Shown here piece after piece: positions 24,694 to 33,111 of a DNA stretch of 51,909 nt. A program made the translations under genes and the position numbers. Each line of letters opens with the position of its first letter. Positions within the stretch are counted from its first letter, which is position 1. Source of the stretch: CAZLIC01 sp964559535 (GTDB lineage Bacteria; Pseudomonadota; Alphaproteobacteria; Rhodobacterales; Rhodobacteraceae). The notes under the pieces were generated by a model. The model was not told the DNA's origin. It did no database searches and saw only the letters and a program-made list of their open reading frames with translations. The stretch is from positions 1 through 51,909 of the forward strand of contig CAZLIC010000020.1 in the NCBI GenBank assembly GCA_964559535.1, written 5' to 3'.

Positions 24694-25741
24694 CGACACT
24701 GACTCCGATGGGGTGGTCCGCGTCATCATTGCCGCCGATCCGCCCCCACGCCTTGATAAGGCGCTGATGCGCGACCTGCCAGAGGATGCGGGCATCACCC
24801 GCTCGGCCCTGGCGCGGCTGATCGCGCAGGGGGCGGTCATGCGCGACGGCGTGGCGCTGGAGGCCAAGGCGAAGGTGGCAGCGGGCGACGAGATCGAGAT
24901 CGCGGTGCCGCCACCGGTGGATGTGGAAACGCTGGCCGAGGACATTCCGCTGGCGGTGGTGTTCGAGGATGACGACCTGATCGTGATCGACAAGCCCGCG
25001 GGGCTGGTGGTGCATCCGGCGCCTGGGCAGTGGACAGGCACGCTGGTGAACGCGCTGTTGCATCATTGCGGCGAGACGCTGGCCGGGGTGGGAGGGGTGA
25101 AGCGACCGGGGATCGTGCACCGGATCGACAAGGACACCACGGGTTTGTTGGTGGCCGCCAAGACCGACCGTGCGCACCAGGGCCTGTCAGCGCAGTTCGC
25201 GGCGCATACGGTGGACCGCCGCTATCTGGCCGTGGTGCACGGCATGCCGCACTATGCCGACCCGCGGTTGCGCGGCATCCGCGGCGTGGCGGCCGAACCG
25301 GGCGAGATCATCCGCATCAGCACGGGGCTGGGGCGCCACCGCACCGACCGGCAGCGGCAGGCGGTGGTCTGGGACGGCGGGCGGGCGGCGGTGACGCGGT
25401 TCCGGGTGCTGGAGGGGTTCGGGGTGCCGCCGGTGGCCGCGCTGGTGGAGTGCTGGCTGGAGACCGGGCGGACGCACCAGATTCGCGTGCACATGGCGCA
25501 TGCGGGGCACGGGCTGTTGGGCGACCAGGTCTACGGCGGGGCGCGCAAGGTGGCGCCGCGCGCGGTGGGCCAGGCGGCGGCGGCCATGGCGGCGGGCTTT
25601 CCTCGGCAGGCGCTGCATGCGGCAACGCTGGGGTTCGACCACCCGGTAACGGGGGGACGGCTGTCCTTTGCATCGGAGCTTCCGGCTGACATGGCCGAAC
25701 TTCTGGCGCTGTTGCGTGCGGGCCCGGGAACCGCTGCCTAA
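24683..25741 (+). CDS. RluA-family 23S rRNA pseudouridine synthase, RluD-like
   Basis: A 352-aa enzyme isomerising uridine to pseudouridine in large-subunit rRNA. An S4 RNA-binding domain (RLDKALMRDLPEDAGITRSALARLIAQGAV) is followed by the catalytic domain with HRIDKDTTGLLVAAKT, catalytic Asp about residue 149, and ETGRTHQIRVHMAHAGHGLLGD. RluD-type specificity (helix 69) is the likeliest because of length and S4 domain. The ATG at 24683 shares a CATG palindrome with a possible start of the divergent gene. rpoH follows downstream. Confidence 0.9.
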   Translation: MSDIDTDSDGVVRVIIAADPPPRLDKALMRDLPEDAGITRSALARLIAQGAVMRDGVALEAKAKVAAGDEIEIAVPPPVDVETLAEDIPLAVVFEDDDLIVIDKPAGLVVHPAPGQWTGTLVNALLHHCGETLAGVGGVKRPGIVHRIDKDTTGLLVAAKTDRAHQGLSAQFAAHTVDRRYLAVVHGMPHYADPRLRGIRGVAAEPGEIIRISTGLGRHRTDRQRQAVVWDGGRAAVTRFRVLEGFGVPPVAALVECWLETGRTHQIRVHMAHAGHGLLGDQVYGGARKVAPRAVGQAAAAMAAGFPRQALHAATLGFDHPVTGGRLSFASELPADMAELLALLRAGPGTAA

Positions 25742-25787
25742 CCTTTTGGCAATCTTTCTGCGGCAGGCATGGTTCCCGCCAAGGGGA

Positions 25788-25817
25788 CTGACATCCGCGT
25801 GACCACGATGTTACAAT
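25788..25817 (+). promoter_or_regulatory. Candidate sigma-70-type promoter of rpoH
   Basis: CTGACA (25788-25793) and TACAAT (25812-25817), 18 bp apart, lie about 135 bp before the rpoH start in an AT-richer gap. A TAATGTAATGTAAC stretch follows near 25853-25865. Confidence 0.45.
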
Positions 25818-25953
25818 GCTTCACTTGTGACGGAAGCACCAACAACTGGCGTAATGTAATGTAACGGTCCGGTCCTTGCAGAACATGGCCGGACGCACCA
25901 GATTTCCTGGTCCGGTCTGGTTATGCCGCCCGGCCCCAAGACGGAGAAGCGCG

Positions 25954-26847
25954 ATGTCGAGCTATTCCATGCTTCCAGCCCCCACCCCGGAAAACGGGCT
26001 GAACCGCTACATGCAGGAAATCCGCAAGTTTCCCCTGCTGGAGCCGGAAGAGGAATACATGCTGGCCAAGCGCTGGGTTGACCATCAGGACACTGCCGCG
26101 GCGCACAAGATGGTGACCAGCCACCTGCGGCTGGCCGCCAAGATTGCCATGGGCTATCGCGGCTACGGCCTGCCGCAGGCCGAGGTGATTTCCGAGGCGA
26201 ACGTGGGCCTGATGCAGGCGGTGAAGCGGTTTGACCCCGAGAAGGGCTTTCGTCTGGCCACTTACGCCATGTGGTGGATCCGCGCCTCGATTCAGGAATA
26301 CATCCTGCGGTCGTGGTCGCTGGTCAAACTGGGCACCACCAGCGCGCAGAAGAAGCTGTTCTTCAACCTGCGCAAGGCCAAGGCCAAGGTCGGCGCGCTG
26401 GAAGAGGGTGACCTGCGCCCCGAGAATGTGAAGCAGATCGCGCACGACCTGTCGGTGACCGAGGACGAGGTGATCGACATGAACCGCCGCCTGTCGGGCG
26501 GGGATGCCTCTCTGAATGCCACCATCGGGTCGGAAGAGGGCGGGTCGCAGTGGCAGGACTGGCTGGAGGATGAAGACAGCGATCAGGCCGAGGCCTATGC
26601 CGAGCATGACGAACTGACCACGCGCAAGGCGCTGCTGGTGCAGGCCATGGCGGTGCTGAACGACCGCGAGAAGGACATCCTGGTGCAGCGCCGTCTGGCC
26701 GATGATCCGGTCACGCTGGAAGACCTGTCGGAAAGCTATGGCGTCAGCCGCGAACGCATCCGCCAGATCGAGGTGCGCGCGTTCGAGAAGCTGCAGCACC
26801 GCATGCGCGAACTGGCGCGCGGCAAGGGGATGCTGGTTCCGGCGTAG
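25954..26847 (+). CDS. rpoH: RNA polymerase sigma factor RpoH (sigma-32)
   Basis: A 297-aa heat-shock sigma factor. Region 2 contains FDPEKGFRLATYAMWWIRASI. The RpoH box QKKLFFNLRK is present. Region 4 is LEDLSESYGVSRERIRQIEVRAFEKL, with the -35-binding helix. The start ATG 25954 (MSSYSMLPAPTPENGLNRYMQEI) is canonical, with GGAG upstream. Rhodobacterales often carry two rpoH paralogues; which one this is cannot be settled here. A strong terminator follows. Confidence 0.95.
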   Translation: MSSYSMLPAPTPENGLNRYMQEIRKFPLLEPEEEYMLAKRWVDHQDTAAAHKMVTSHLRLAAKIAMGYRGYGLPQAEVISEANVGLMQAVKRFDPEKGFRLATYAMWWIRASIQEYILRSWSLVKLGTTSAQKKLFFNLRKAKAKVGALEEGDLRPENVKQIAHDLSVTEDEVIDMNRRLSGGDASLNATIGSEEGGSQWQDWLEDEDSDQAEAYAEHDELTTRKALLVQAMAVLNDREKDILVQRRLADDPVTLEDLSESYGVSRERIRQIEVRAFEKLQHRMRELARGKGMLVPA

Positions 26848-26870
26848 GTTTGCGCCGGAAGGCGGTATCG

Positions 26871-26897
26871 CGGCGCCCGGGAAACCGGGCGCCGTTT
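26871..26897 (+). terminator. Rho-independent terminator of rpoH
   Basis: A perfect 10-bp stem CGGCGCCCGG/CCGGGCGCCG with GAAA loop, then TTTGCGTT. Confidence 0.85.
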
Positions 26898-27023
26898 GCG
26901 TTGCCGGGTGCAAAAATCGACGAAGACGCCGATTTACAGAATCGTCACATTGATCCGGCCCGGTCTGACCGCTAGGTAGCGGGGCTTGCGGGCCAGCATG
27001 GCCCTTGGGAAGCAGGGCAAGCG

Positions 27024-27716
27024 ATGAACCTGATGTCCACCTTCGTCAAACCCATGCACCCCGAGGGGTGGCGGTTTGTCGGTGTGTTTGCCGCGGTGAC
27101 GCTGGTGCTGTTCTGGCTTTGGGCGCCGCTTGGCTGGGTGGGCTTGGGACTGACGGTGTGGTGCTACTACTTCTTCCGCGATCCGGTGCGGCAGGTGCCG
27201 CAGTCACCCGGCCTGCTGGTCAGCCCCGCCGACGGCGTGGTGTCGCTGATCGAGCCCGCGGTGCCGCCGCCCGGGCTGGACATGCCGCCCGTGGCGCTGC
27301 TGCGGGTGTCGGTGTTCATGTCGGTGTTCAATTGCCATGTGAACCGGGCGCCCCTGGCGGGCACGGTGGGGGCGGTGGCCTATCACAAGGGGCAGTTCCT
27401 GAGTGCTGCGCTGGACAAGGCCAGCGACATGAACGAACGCAATGCCATCCGCATTGACGACGCCGAGGGGCGGCAGGTGGCAGTGGTGCAGATTGCCGGG
27501 CTGGTGGCGCGGCGCATCCTGTGCTGGGTGCGGCCGGGCGCCGCGCTGCGCCGGGGCGAGCGGTTCGGGCTGATCCGGTTCGGGTCGCGGCTGGATGTGT
27601 ACCTGCCGCCGGACGCGGTGGTGCAGGTGTCGGTGGGCCAGACGATGATTGCGGGCGAAACGGTGATTGCCCGCGTGGCGCCGGGCGCGAACGCCGAACT
27701 GGGCCGCCCGGAATGA
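27024..27716 (+). CDS. psd: Phosphatidylserine decarboxylase (short, type II form)
   Basis: A 230-aa pyruvoyl-dependent enzyme converting phosphatidylserine to phosphatidylethanolamine at the inner membrane. An N-terminal hydrophobic hairpin (FAAVTLVLFWLWAPLGWVGLG) and YYFFRDPVRQVP precede the core with VFMSVFNCHVNRAP. RFGSRLDVYLP near the C-terminus is the self-cleavage site (Gly187-Ser188), where Ser becomes the pyruvoyl group. It overlaps the pss gene by ATGA, so both steps of PE synthesis are coupled. Confidence 0.95.
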   Translation: MNLMSTFVKPMHPEGWRFVGVFAAVTLVLFWLWAPLGWVGLGLTVWCYYFFRDPVRQVPQSPGLLVSPADGVVSLIEPAVPPPGLDMPPVALLRVSVFMSVFNCHVNRAPLAGTVGAVAYHKGQFLSAALDKASDMNERNAIRIDDAEGRQVAVVQIAGLVARRILCWVRPGAALRRGERFGLIRFGSRLDVYLPPDAVVQVSVGQTMIAGETVIARVAPGANAELGRPE

Positions 27717-28462
27717 CCGACCCCACACCCAGGCCGGGCGGTAGCCGCGTGGCGCTGGTTCAACTCGTGCCGAATGCCATGACGCTGGCCGCAATCTGCG
27801 CCGGAATCACCTCGATCCGCTTTTCGGTGGTGGGCGACTTCGGGATCGCCGTGGCGCTGCAAGGGATTGCCACGTTGCTGGACGGGCTGGACGGCCGCGT
27901 GGCCCGCGCCCTGCGCAGCGAAAGCCTGCTGGGCGCCGAACTGGACAGCCTGGCCGACATCGTGAACTTCGGTGTCGCCCCGGCGATGCTGCTGTACTTC
28001 TTCTGTCTTTCCGACGTGCCCGTCCTGGGGTGGGGGGCGGCGCTGGCCTATGTGATGTGCTGCGCGCTGCGGCTGGCGCGGTTCAACGCGGACGACAAGA
28101 CGAACCCGTCGCATGACCCGTCGTGGTTCACCGGCGTGCCGTCGCCTGCGGGGGCCATGCTGGCGCTGGCGCCGGTGTTCCTGATGCAGGGCTGGCCCGA
28201 CCTGGACCTGCCGCCGGTGTTGGCCGCGCTGTGGCTGATCGGCACGGGGGCGCTGATGGTCAGCCGCATTCCCACGGTGTCGCTGAAGATGAAGGTCACG
28301 CGGCCGGTGGCGCGGCTGCTGCTGGTGGCGATGGTGGCAGTGGTGGTGGGGCTGGCCAATTCGCCCTGGCAGACATTGTTCGTGGTGTCGCTGGTCTATC
28401 TGGGCCTTGTTCCCTTCGCCCTGTGGCGGCAGCACCAGTTGCACCGGCCCGCCCGCCGCTGA
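27713..28462 (+). CDS. pssA: CDP-diacylglycerol--serine O-phosphatidyltransferase
   Basis: A 249-aa integral membrane enzyme making phosphatidylserine from CDP-diacylglycerol and serine. The CDP-alcohol phosphotransferase motif is complete: DG-x2-AR (60-65), G74, D78, D82 in LDGLDGRVARALRSE and GAELDSLAD. Several membrane helices follow. It is translationally coupled to psd. Confidence 0.95.
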   Translation: MTDPTPRPGGSRVALVQLVPNAMTLAAICAGITSIRFSVVGDFGIAVALQGIATLLDGLDGRVARALRSESLLGAELDSLADIVNFGVAPAMLLYFFCLSDVPVLGWGAALAYVMCCALRLARFNADDKTNPSHDPSWFTGVPSPAGAMLALAPVFLMQGWPDLDLPPVLAALWLIGTGALMVSRIPTVSLKMKVTRPVARLLLVAMVAVVVGLANSPWQTLFVVSLVYLGLVPFALWRQHQLHRPARR

Positions 28463-28524
28463 TTGCGCGGCGCCCCCGACCTGTCTAGCCTTGCCGCGAC
28501 AAGGAAAACAGGGAGTGACAGGTC

Positions 28525-29511
28525 ATGGAACCGGTGAACTGGGGGATTCTGGGCGCGGCAAAGTTCGCGCGCGAACACATGGCCCCGGCCATTCATGCGG
28601 CCAGGGGCGCGCGGCTGGCCGCCATAGCCACGTCCGACCCGGCCAAGGCCGACGGCTTTCGCGCCTTCTGCCCCGACATGAAGGTGCACCGCGGCTATGA
28701 CGAGCTGTTGGCAGACCCGACGATCGACGCGGTCTACATCCCGCTGCCGAACCACCTGCATGTGGAATGGACGCTGAAGGCGATTGCCGCAGGCAAGCAT
28801 GTGCTGACGGAAAAGCCCATCGCCATGCAGGCGGACGAAATCGACACGCTGATCGCCGCGCGCGATGCCCGCGGCGTGCTGGTCAGCGAGGCCTACATGA
28901 TTGTGCACCACCCGCAGTGGGTGCGCGCGCGCGAGCTGGTGCAATCCGGCGTCATCGGCGAGATTGTGCAGGTGGACGGCGTGTTCTCGTATGACAACCG
29001 CACCGACGTGACGAACATCCGCAACCGCCCCGACACCGGCGGCGGCGGCATCCGTGACATCGGCGTCTACACCTATGGTTCGGCGCGCTTTGTCACCGGG
29101 GCCGAACCACAGACTGTACACGCTACGGGCCGGTTCGAGAATGACGTCGATACCTGGGCGCAGGTGACGGGAATCTGGTCCGGCAACGGCCACCACTTCC
29201 CCTATTCGGCGATCACCTCGATGCGCATGTTCCTGCGGCAGGAAATGGTATTCATGGGCGACAAGGGGCTGATCCGCGTGGGGTCCGGCCCCTTCAACGC
29301 GGGCGTGTATGACCAGGCCGAGGTGCAGGTCGATGCGCCGGGCCTGTCACGCACCGTGGAACGCTGGCCTGCGGCCAACCACTATGTCCTGCAGGTCGAG
29401 GCATTCGGGCGCACCGTGCGCGACGGGGCACCCTGGCCCTGCCCGCTGGAGTTCAGCCGTGGAACGCAGGCGATGATCGACCGGGTTTTCGCCGCCATTC
29501 AGAGATTCTAG
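28525..29511 (+). CDS. Gfo/Idh/MocA family oxidoreductase
   Basis: A 328-aa NAD(P)-dependent dehydrogenase. The Rossmann motif is near the N-terminus (WGILGAAKFAREHM), the EKP motif in HVLTEKPIAM, and the catalytic-domain segment GGGGIRDIGVYTYGSARF carries the conserved Asp/Tyr (the family's usual D-x3-H is D-x3-Y here). Members act on sugars, inositols or dihydrodiols; the substrate is open. GGGAGTGACAGG precedes the ATG. No sugar-transport genes are nearby. Confidence 0.85.
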   Translation: MEPVNWGILGAAKFAREHMAPAIHAARGARLAAIATSDPAKADGFRAFCPDMKVHRGYDELLADPTIDAVYIPLPNHLHVEWTLKAIAAGKHVLTEKPIAMQADEIDTLIAARDARGVLVSEAYMIVHHPQWVRARELVQSGVIGEIVQVDGVFSYDNRTDVTNIRNRPDTGGGGIRDIGVYTYGSARFVTGAEPQTVHATGRFENDVDTWAQVTGIWSGNGHHFPYSAITSMRMFLRQEMVFMGDKGLIRVGSGPFNAGVYDQAEVQVDAPGLSRTVERWPAANHYVLQVEAFGRTVRDGAPWPCPLEFSRGTQAMIDRVFAAIQRF

Positions 29512-29520
29512 GAGAGGCGT

Positions 29521-29560
29521 CTGCGGGCCGCCCCACCGGGGCGGTCCGAACAACCCGCAG
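29521..29560 (+). terminator. Nested stem-loop after the oxidoreductase gene
   Basis: An inner stem GGCCGCCCC/GGGGCGGTCC (29526-29547) sits inside an outer stem CTGCGGG/CCCGCAG (29521-29527 and 29554-29560). The two stems compete for two bases. There is no T-tract. Confidence 0.5.
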
Positions 29561-29565
29561 AGGTG

Positions 29566-29583
29566 TGTAATGTTGGCCTTACA
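29566..29583. promoter_or_regulatory. PpsR/CrtJ-type palindrome TGT-N12-ACA
   Basis: TGTAA (29566-29570) and TTACA (29579-29583) form a palindrome with exactly 12 nt between TGT and ACA, the spacing of the operator of the photosynthesis repressor PpsR/CrtJ. A possible promoter overlaps it: TTGGCC (29573-29578), 17 bp, TATTTT (29596-29601). It lies 147 bp before a PpaA/AerR-like gene. Confidence 0.5.
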
Positions 29584-29638
29584 TTGGTTCTTAATTATTT
29601 TCAGAGGCTTGCGATTTTTCTGCACGACACTGTAAACC

Positions 29639-29666
29639 TTGAGAACTGAAGATATCCTGCTAGGAT
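29639..29666 (+). promoter_or_regulatory. Alternative promoter of the B12-binding regulator gene
   Basis: TTGAGA (29639-29644) and TAGGAT (29661-29666) with a 16-bp spacer, 63 bp before the start codon. Confidence 0.4.
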
Positions 29667-29729
29667 GTTATTGGGGAAGGTCGGATTCGAGCGCAGCCGC
29701 GCGCGGGCGAATCGCCAAGGCACAGCAAG

Positions 29730-30596
29730 ATGGTCAGGAAGTCAGGCAAGGGATCGGTGATCGACGCGGGCGCTTTTGCCCGTGCAAAAGAGCTTTTTGT
29801 TGCGCCTTCGGCGCGTCTGCCGTCCGGTGCCGTCCAGGCCCTTGCGTCTGAGGTGCTCGCGCGTCTGGCCAAGAAGCCGGCGGCGTCGGCCGACGCCGAT
29901 CCCCCCCCGACTCACGAGATTTCCATTGACGCGAGGATGGAGCAGCGGATCGAGGCGCTGTCGAAAGCCCTGTTGTCGATGGATGACCACGAAGCGACCG
30001 AGATCGTGATGGAGGCGCATGCCGACGGTGCGACGGTTGACGTGCTGTATCTGGGACTTCTGGCCGAGGCAGCGCGCCGGTTGGGCCGGTGGTGGCAGGA
30101 TGACCGGATTGCCAGCGTTGAGGTGGTGATCGGCGCGGGCCGCATCTATGCCATCATGCGCGGTCTTCGGCGTCTGTTCGGCCCAGGGCCTGCCCGCGGC
30201 GACGGGTTCCGTGCCGCGTTCGGCAGTGTTCCGGGCGAAACGCACAATCTGGGCGTTGCCATGGCCGCCGATCTGATGACGCTGCGCGGATGGGAGATCG
30301 ACCTGCGCGCCGGGCTTGACCACGACACGCTGGTGGCCGAACTCGGGCATGGACGCTATCCGATCATCGGGCTGTCGGCTTCGACGGGCCGGATGCTGTT
30401 TCCTCTGGCCCGGCTGATCGTGGCCCTGCGGGTGACAAATCCGGGCTCGTGGATTCTGGTCTGCGGCCCGGTTGTCGACCTTGAACCCGATGTCGTGCAC
30501 CTTGTTGACGCCGACGCAGCCGCGCGCGACTTCACCGAGGCAGAAACGATGATGGAATCCTACGTGGCCCACCTGTGGCGCCGCGCCGGAGAGTGA
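29730..30596 (+). CDS. Cobalamin-binding regulator, PpaA/AerR-like
   Basis: A 288-aa protein. After a variable N-terminus comes a four-helix cap of the MetH/CarH type (about 65-148), with the aromatic pair in RRLGRWWQDDRIASVEVVIG. A B12-binding Rossmann domain follows: VPGETHNLGVAMAADLMTLRGW holds the cobalt-ligand-type His172 (ETHNLG in place of DxHxxG), followed by IIGLSAS. PpaA and AerR are relatives that use B12 for light sensing and antagonise PpsR/CrtJ. No DNA-binding domain is visible, consistent with a partner-binding role. No photosynthesis genes lie in the window, so the physiological role is inferred. Confidence 0.72.
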   Translation: MVRKSGKGSVIDAGAFARAKELFVAPSARLPSGAVQALASEVLARLAKKPAASADADPPPTHEISIDARMEQRIEALSKALLSMDDHEATEIVMEAHADGATVDVLYLGLLAEAARRLGRWWQDDRIASVEVVIGAGRIYAIMRGLRRLFGPGPARGDGFRAAFGSVPGETHNLGVAMAADLMTLRGWEIDLRAGLDHDTLVAELGHGRYPIIGLSASTGRMLFPLARLIVALRVTNPGSWILVCGPVVDLEPDVVHLVDADAAARDFTEAETMMESYVAHLWRRAGE

Positions 30597-30735
30597 CGGG
30601 TACGGCGGGTTTGCGCGCCGAGTGGCGCGCCGTTCCCGGCGCCGCCGCATCCAAAACAACGGTGGGCGCCAGACGATGCCGTTGTTGGCATTCGGCACTT
30701 GATGTACGTTTGGGCATTTGGTGGGGGATTGCAGG

Positions 30736-32160
30736 ATGCCGGATGACCACACGGGCCTTCTGACCGGGTCACACTGGGGCGGGATCGAGGTCTACGACCG
30801 CCCGGTCTTCGTGACCTTCAGCTTTCCGGTTTCGGCAAACGCCTATGTGGCCACGCTGGACGATCCTGCGATGACCCCGGCTGCGCTGGCGAGTTGGCAG
30901 GGCTTCAACGCCGCCGAAGCCGACATGGCGCGGGCGGCGCTGCAGGAGTGGGGCGATGCCTGTGGCCTTACCTTCATCGAGGTGGCGCCGGGGCAGGGCG
31001 ACATCAATTTCCAGAAGCTGGATTTCAGCGGCACCGGATATGACGGCTATGGCGGCATCGGCTATCGCCCGTTCGGGGACTGGTCGGGGTTCAGCTATCC
31101 GTATTTTACCGGTGACCTGGACAGTGCAGGGGACGTGTTCCTGAACAGCGACATCACGGCGACCTATGCGCTGATGTTGCACGAGATCGGCCATGCGCTG
31201 GGGCTGAAACACCCGACCGAGGCGTGGACGCAGTATGCGGCTGACCCGGATGTGGTGCATGCGGTCTGGGGTGCGGACGATCCGGCCGCGACGATCATGT
31301 CGGAACAGACCAGCCTGACGTACCTGTCGGCCATCGATATTGCCGCGATCCAAGCCATCTATGGCACGGGTACCGAGGATGGGACGCAGGTTGAAAGCTG
31401 GGCGTGGGATGCGGAGAACGAAACGCTGACACAGACGGGCTATGCGGGGGGCGACATCATCCGCGGCGTGTCGGTTCGCGATGTGATCTTTGGCGGGGAC
31501 GGGTTTGACCGGATGTACGGGCTGTCCGGCGATGACACGCTGTATGGCGGGGATGGCGACGACCAGCTTGACGGTGGTGCGGGGCGTGACCGGATGACCG
31601 GCGGCGCGGGCGACGACGGGTATTTCGTCGATCACTCCGGCGACCGTGTGAAAGAGGCCGCCGATGCTGGGTGGGACATGGTGTATTCGACCGTCAGCCT
31701 GACGCTTGGAGCGCATGTCGAACAGCTGAACCTGCTGACCACCGGCAAGGCGCGGGCCACCGGCAATGACCTGAGCAACGTGATCTTTGGCGGATCGGGC
31801 AAGACGACGATCACGGGGTTTGCGGGCGACGATTATCTGGTGGGCGGCGCGGCGCAGGACCGCATCACCGGTGGGGTGGGCAGCGACCTGATGTTTGGCG
31901 GGGGCGCCGCCGACCGGTTCGTGTTTGCCGACGTTGCCGATTTCGGGCCCGACGCCGCGCCCGATACGATCGGTGATTTCAGCCGGGCCGAGAAGGACAA
32001 GATCGACCTGTCCGCGATTGATCCGGCTCAGGTTTGGTGGCTGCGCGATGAGTTTGACCGAACGGTTGTCAGAATCGACCTCGACGGCGATGCGGTGGCA
32101 GACCACAGCATACTAGTATACAGCGAAACCTTGCTGAGGGTCGGCGATTTCATCCTGTGA
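30736..32160 (+). CDS. Serralysin-like M10 metalloprotease with RTX repeats
   Basis: A 474-aa secreted zinc protease. The zinc site HEIGHALGLKH (His149, 153, 159, Glu150) and the Met-turn in TIMSEQTS (Met188) are intact. RTX nonapeptides follow from about residue 250 (GGDGFDRMYG, GGDGDDQLDG, GGAGRDRMTG, GGVGSDLMFG), with the C-terminal type I secretion region FIL at the end. No signal peptide. ATG 30736 was chosen; the frame is open upstream via a TTG at 30718. No type I secretion genes and no inhibitor gene are adjacent. Confidence 0.88.
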   Translation: MPDDHTGLLTGSHWGGIEVYDRPVFVTFSFPVSANAYVATLDDPAMTPAALASWQGFNAAEADMARAALQEWGDACGLTFIEVAPGQGDINFQKLDFSGTGYDGYGGIGYRPFGDWSGFSYPYFTGDLDSAGDVFLNSDITATYALMLHEIGHALGLKHPTEAWTQYAADPDVVHAVWGADDPAATIMSEQTSLTYLSAIDIAAIQAIYGTGTEDGTQVESWAWDAENETLTQTGYAGGDIIRGVSVRDVIFGGDGFDRMYGLSGDDTLYGGDGDDQLDGGAGRDRMTGGAGDDGYFVDHSGDRVKEAADAGWDMVYSTVSLTLGAHVEQLNLLTTGKARATGNDLSNVIFGGSGKTTITGFAGDDYLVGGAAQDRITGGVGSDLMFGGGAADRFVFADVADFGPDAAPDTIGDFSRAEKDKIDLSAIDPAQVWWLRDEFDRTVVRIDLDGDAVADHSILVYSETLLRVGDFIL

Positions 32161-32225
32161 CACCTGCGCCGCTGGACGTCTGCCGCGGTTTCCGGCATGA
32201 CGGGGCAAAGCGTGAGGACGGTCTG

Positions 32226-32609
32226 ATGGGCATCAAGAACACCCTGCTGCAATTGTTGACATGGTGGAACGGGTCCACCCTGAACACCGCCCTGTGGACG
32301 GCGCGCAATGGTGTGAAGGTGGGCGAGGATTCGCAGGGCAACGTCTTCTACCGTACGAAGGACAGCAAGCGTCGCTGGGTCATCTTCAACGGCGAGATGG
32401 AGTCAAGCCGGGTTTCGCCCGACTGGCACGGCTGGCTGCACCACACCTGGGACCAGCCGCCGACCGAAGCACCGATCCGGCGCAAGGCCTGGGAGAAGCC
32501 GCATCAGGAGAACCTGACGGGGACCGCAGCCGCCTACGCCCCCCCCGGGTCGATCCGCCGCGCCGATCCCGCGCCGCGGCGCGACTACGAGGCATGGACG
32601 CCCGAGTGA
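32226..32609 (+). CDS. NADH:ubiquinone oxidoreductase NDUFA12-type accessory subunit
   Basis: About 127 aa. WTARNGVKVGEDSQGNVFY, then RRWVIFNGEMESSRVSPDWHGWLHHT, is the NDUFA12 (B17.2) core, an accessory subunit of alphaproteobacterial and mitochondrial complex I on the matrix/cytoplasmic arm. The proline-rich C-terminus ends DYEAWTPE, as in bacterial homologues. It lies directly before mlaD, an arrangement common in Rhodobacterales (from memory). Confidence 0.92.
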   Translation: MGIKNTLLQLLTWWNGSTLNTALWTARNGVKVGEDSQGNVFYRTKDSKRRWVIFNGEMESSRVSPDWHGWLHHTWDQPPTEAPIRRKAWEKPHQENLTGTAAAYAPPGSIRRADPAPRRDYEAWTPE

Positions 32610-32640
32610 ACGGTCGGCCCTGACATGAGCGGCAAGTAAC

Positions 32641-33111
32641 ATGAGCGAAAACCGGACCGAAGTTCTTGTCGGCGCAGGCGTGCTGGCAGTGGCCATCGGC
32701 TTTGTGGTCTATGCCGCACAGGGCGAGGCGTTCTCGACGGGTGCGGGCAGCTATGAACTTCACGCAAGCTTCCGTTCGGTCGAGGGCGTGCGGGTGGGCA
32801 CCGATGTGCGGCTGGCGGGGGTGAAGGTGGGGACCGTCACCGACCTGACGCTGAACCCCGGCACCTTCTTTGCCGATGCAACGATCAACGTGCAGGGTGA
32901 CGTGCAACTGCCCGAGGACTCGACGATCCTGATCTCGTCCGAGGGGCTGTTGGGCGGCAGCTTTGTGGAACTGTCGCCGGGCGGCAGCCTTGACGTGATT
33001 CCTCCGGGGGGGGAAATCATCGACACGCAGGGGTCTGTCAGCCTGATCAACCTGCTGATGAAATTCGTGGGCGGCAGCGGCGACAGCAAGGATGCAGGCG
33101 CCGGCGGATGA
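32641..33111 (+). CDS. mlaD: Phospholipid-transport MCE protein MlaD
   Basis: 156 aa: one N-terminal helix (VLVGAGVLAVAIGFVVYAA) and an MCE domain (YELHASFRSVEGVRVGTDVRLAGVKVGTV, SSEGLLGGSFVEL). It forms the periplasmic hexameric ring of the Mla lipid transporter. The other mla genes are not in the window. Its stop overlaps the next start (ATGA). Confidence 0.92.
   Translation: MSENRTEVLVGAGVLAVAIGFVVYAAQGEAFSTGAGSYELHASFRSVEGVRVGTDVRLAGVKVGTVTDLTLNPGTFFADATINVQGDVQLPEDSTILISSEGLLGGSFVELSPGGSLDVIPPGGEIIDTQGSVSLINLLMKFVGGSGDSKDAGAGG

Noticed and set aside
30655..30686. Inverted repeat AACAACGG/CCGTTGTT before the M10 protease gene as an operator
   Set aside because: The arms are 8 bp with a 16-bp gap in a GC-rich region, and no regulator is known for this spacing; too weak to claim.
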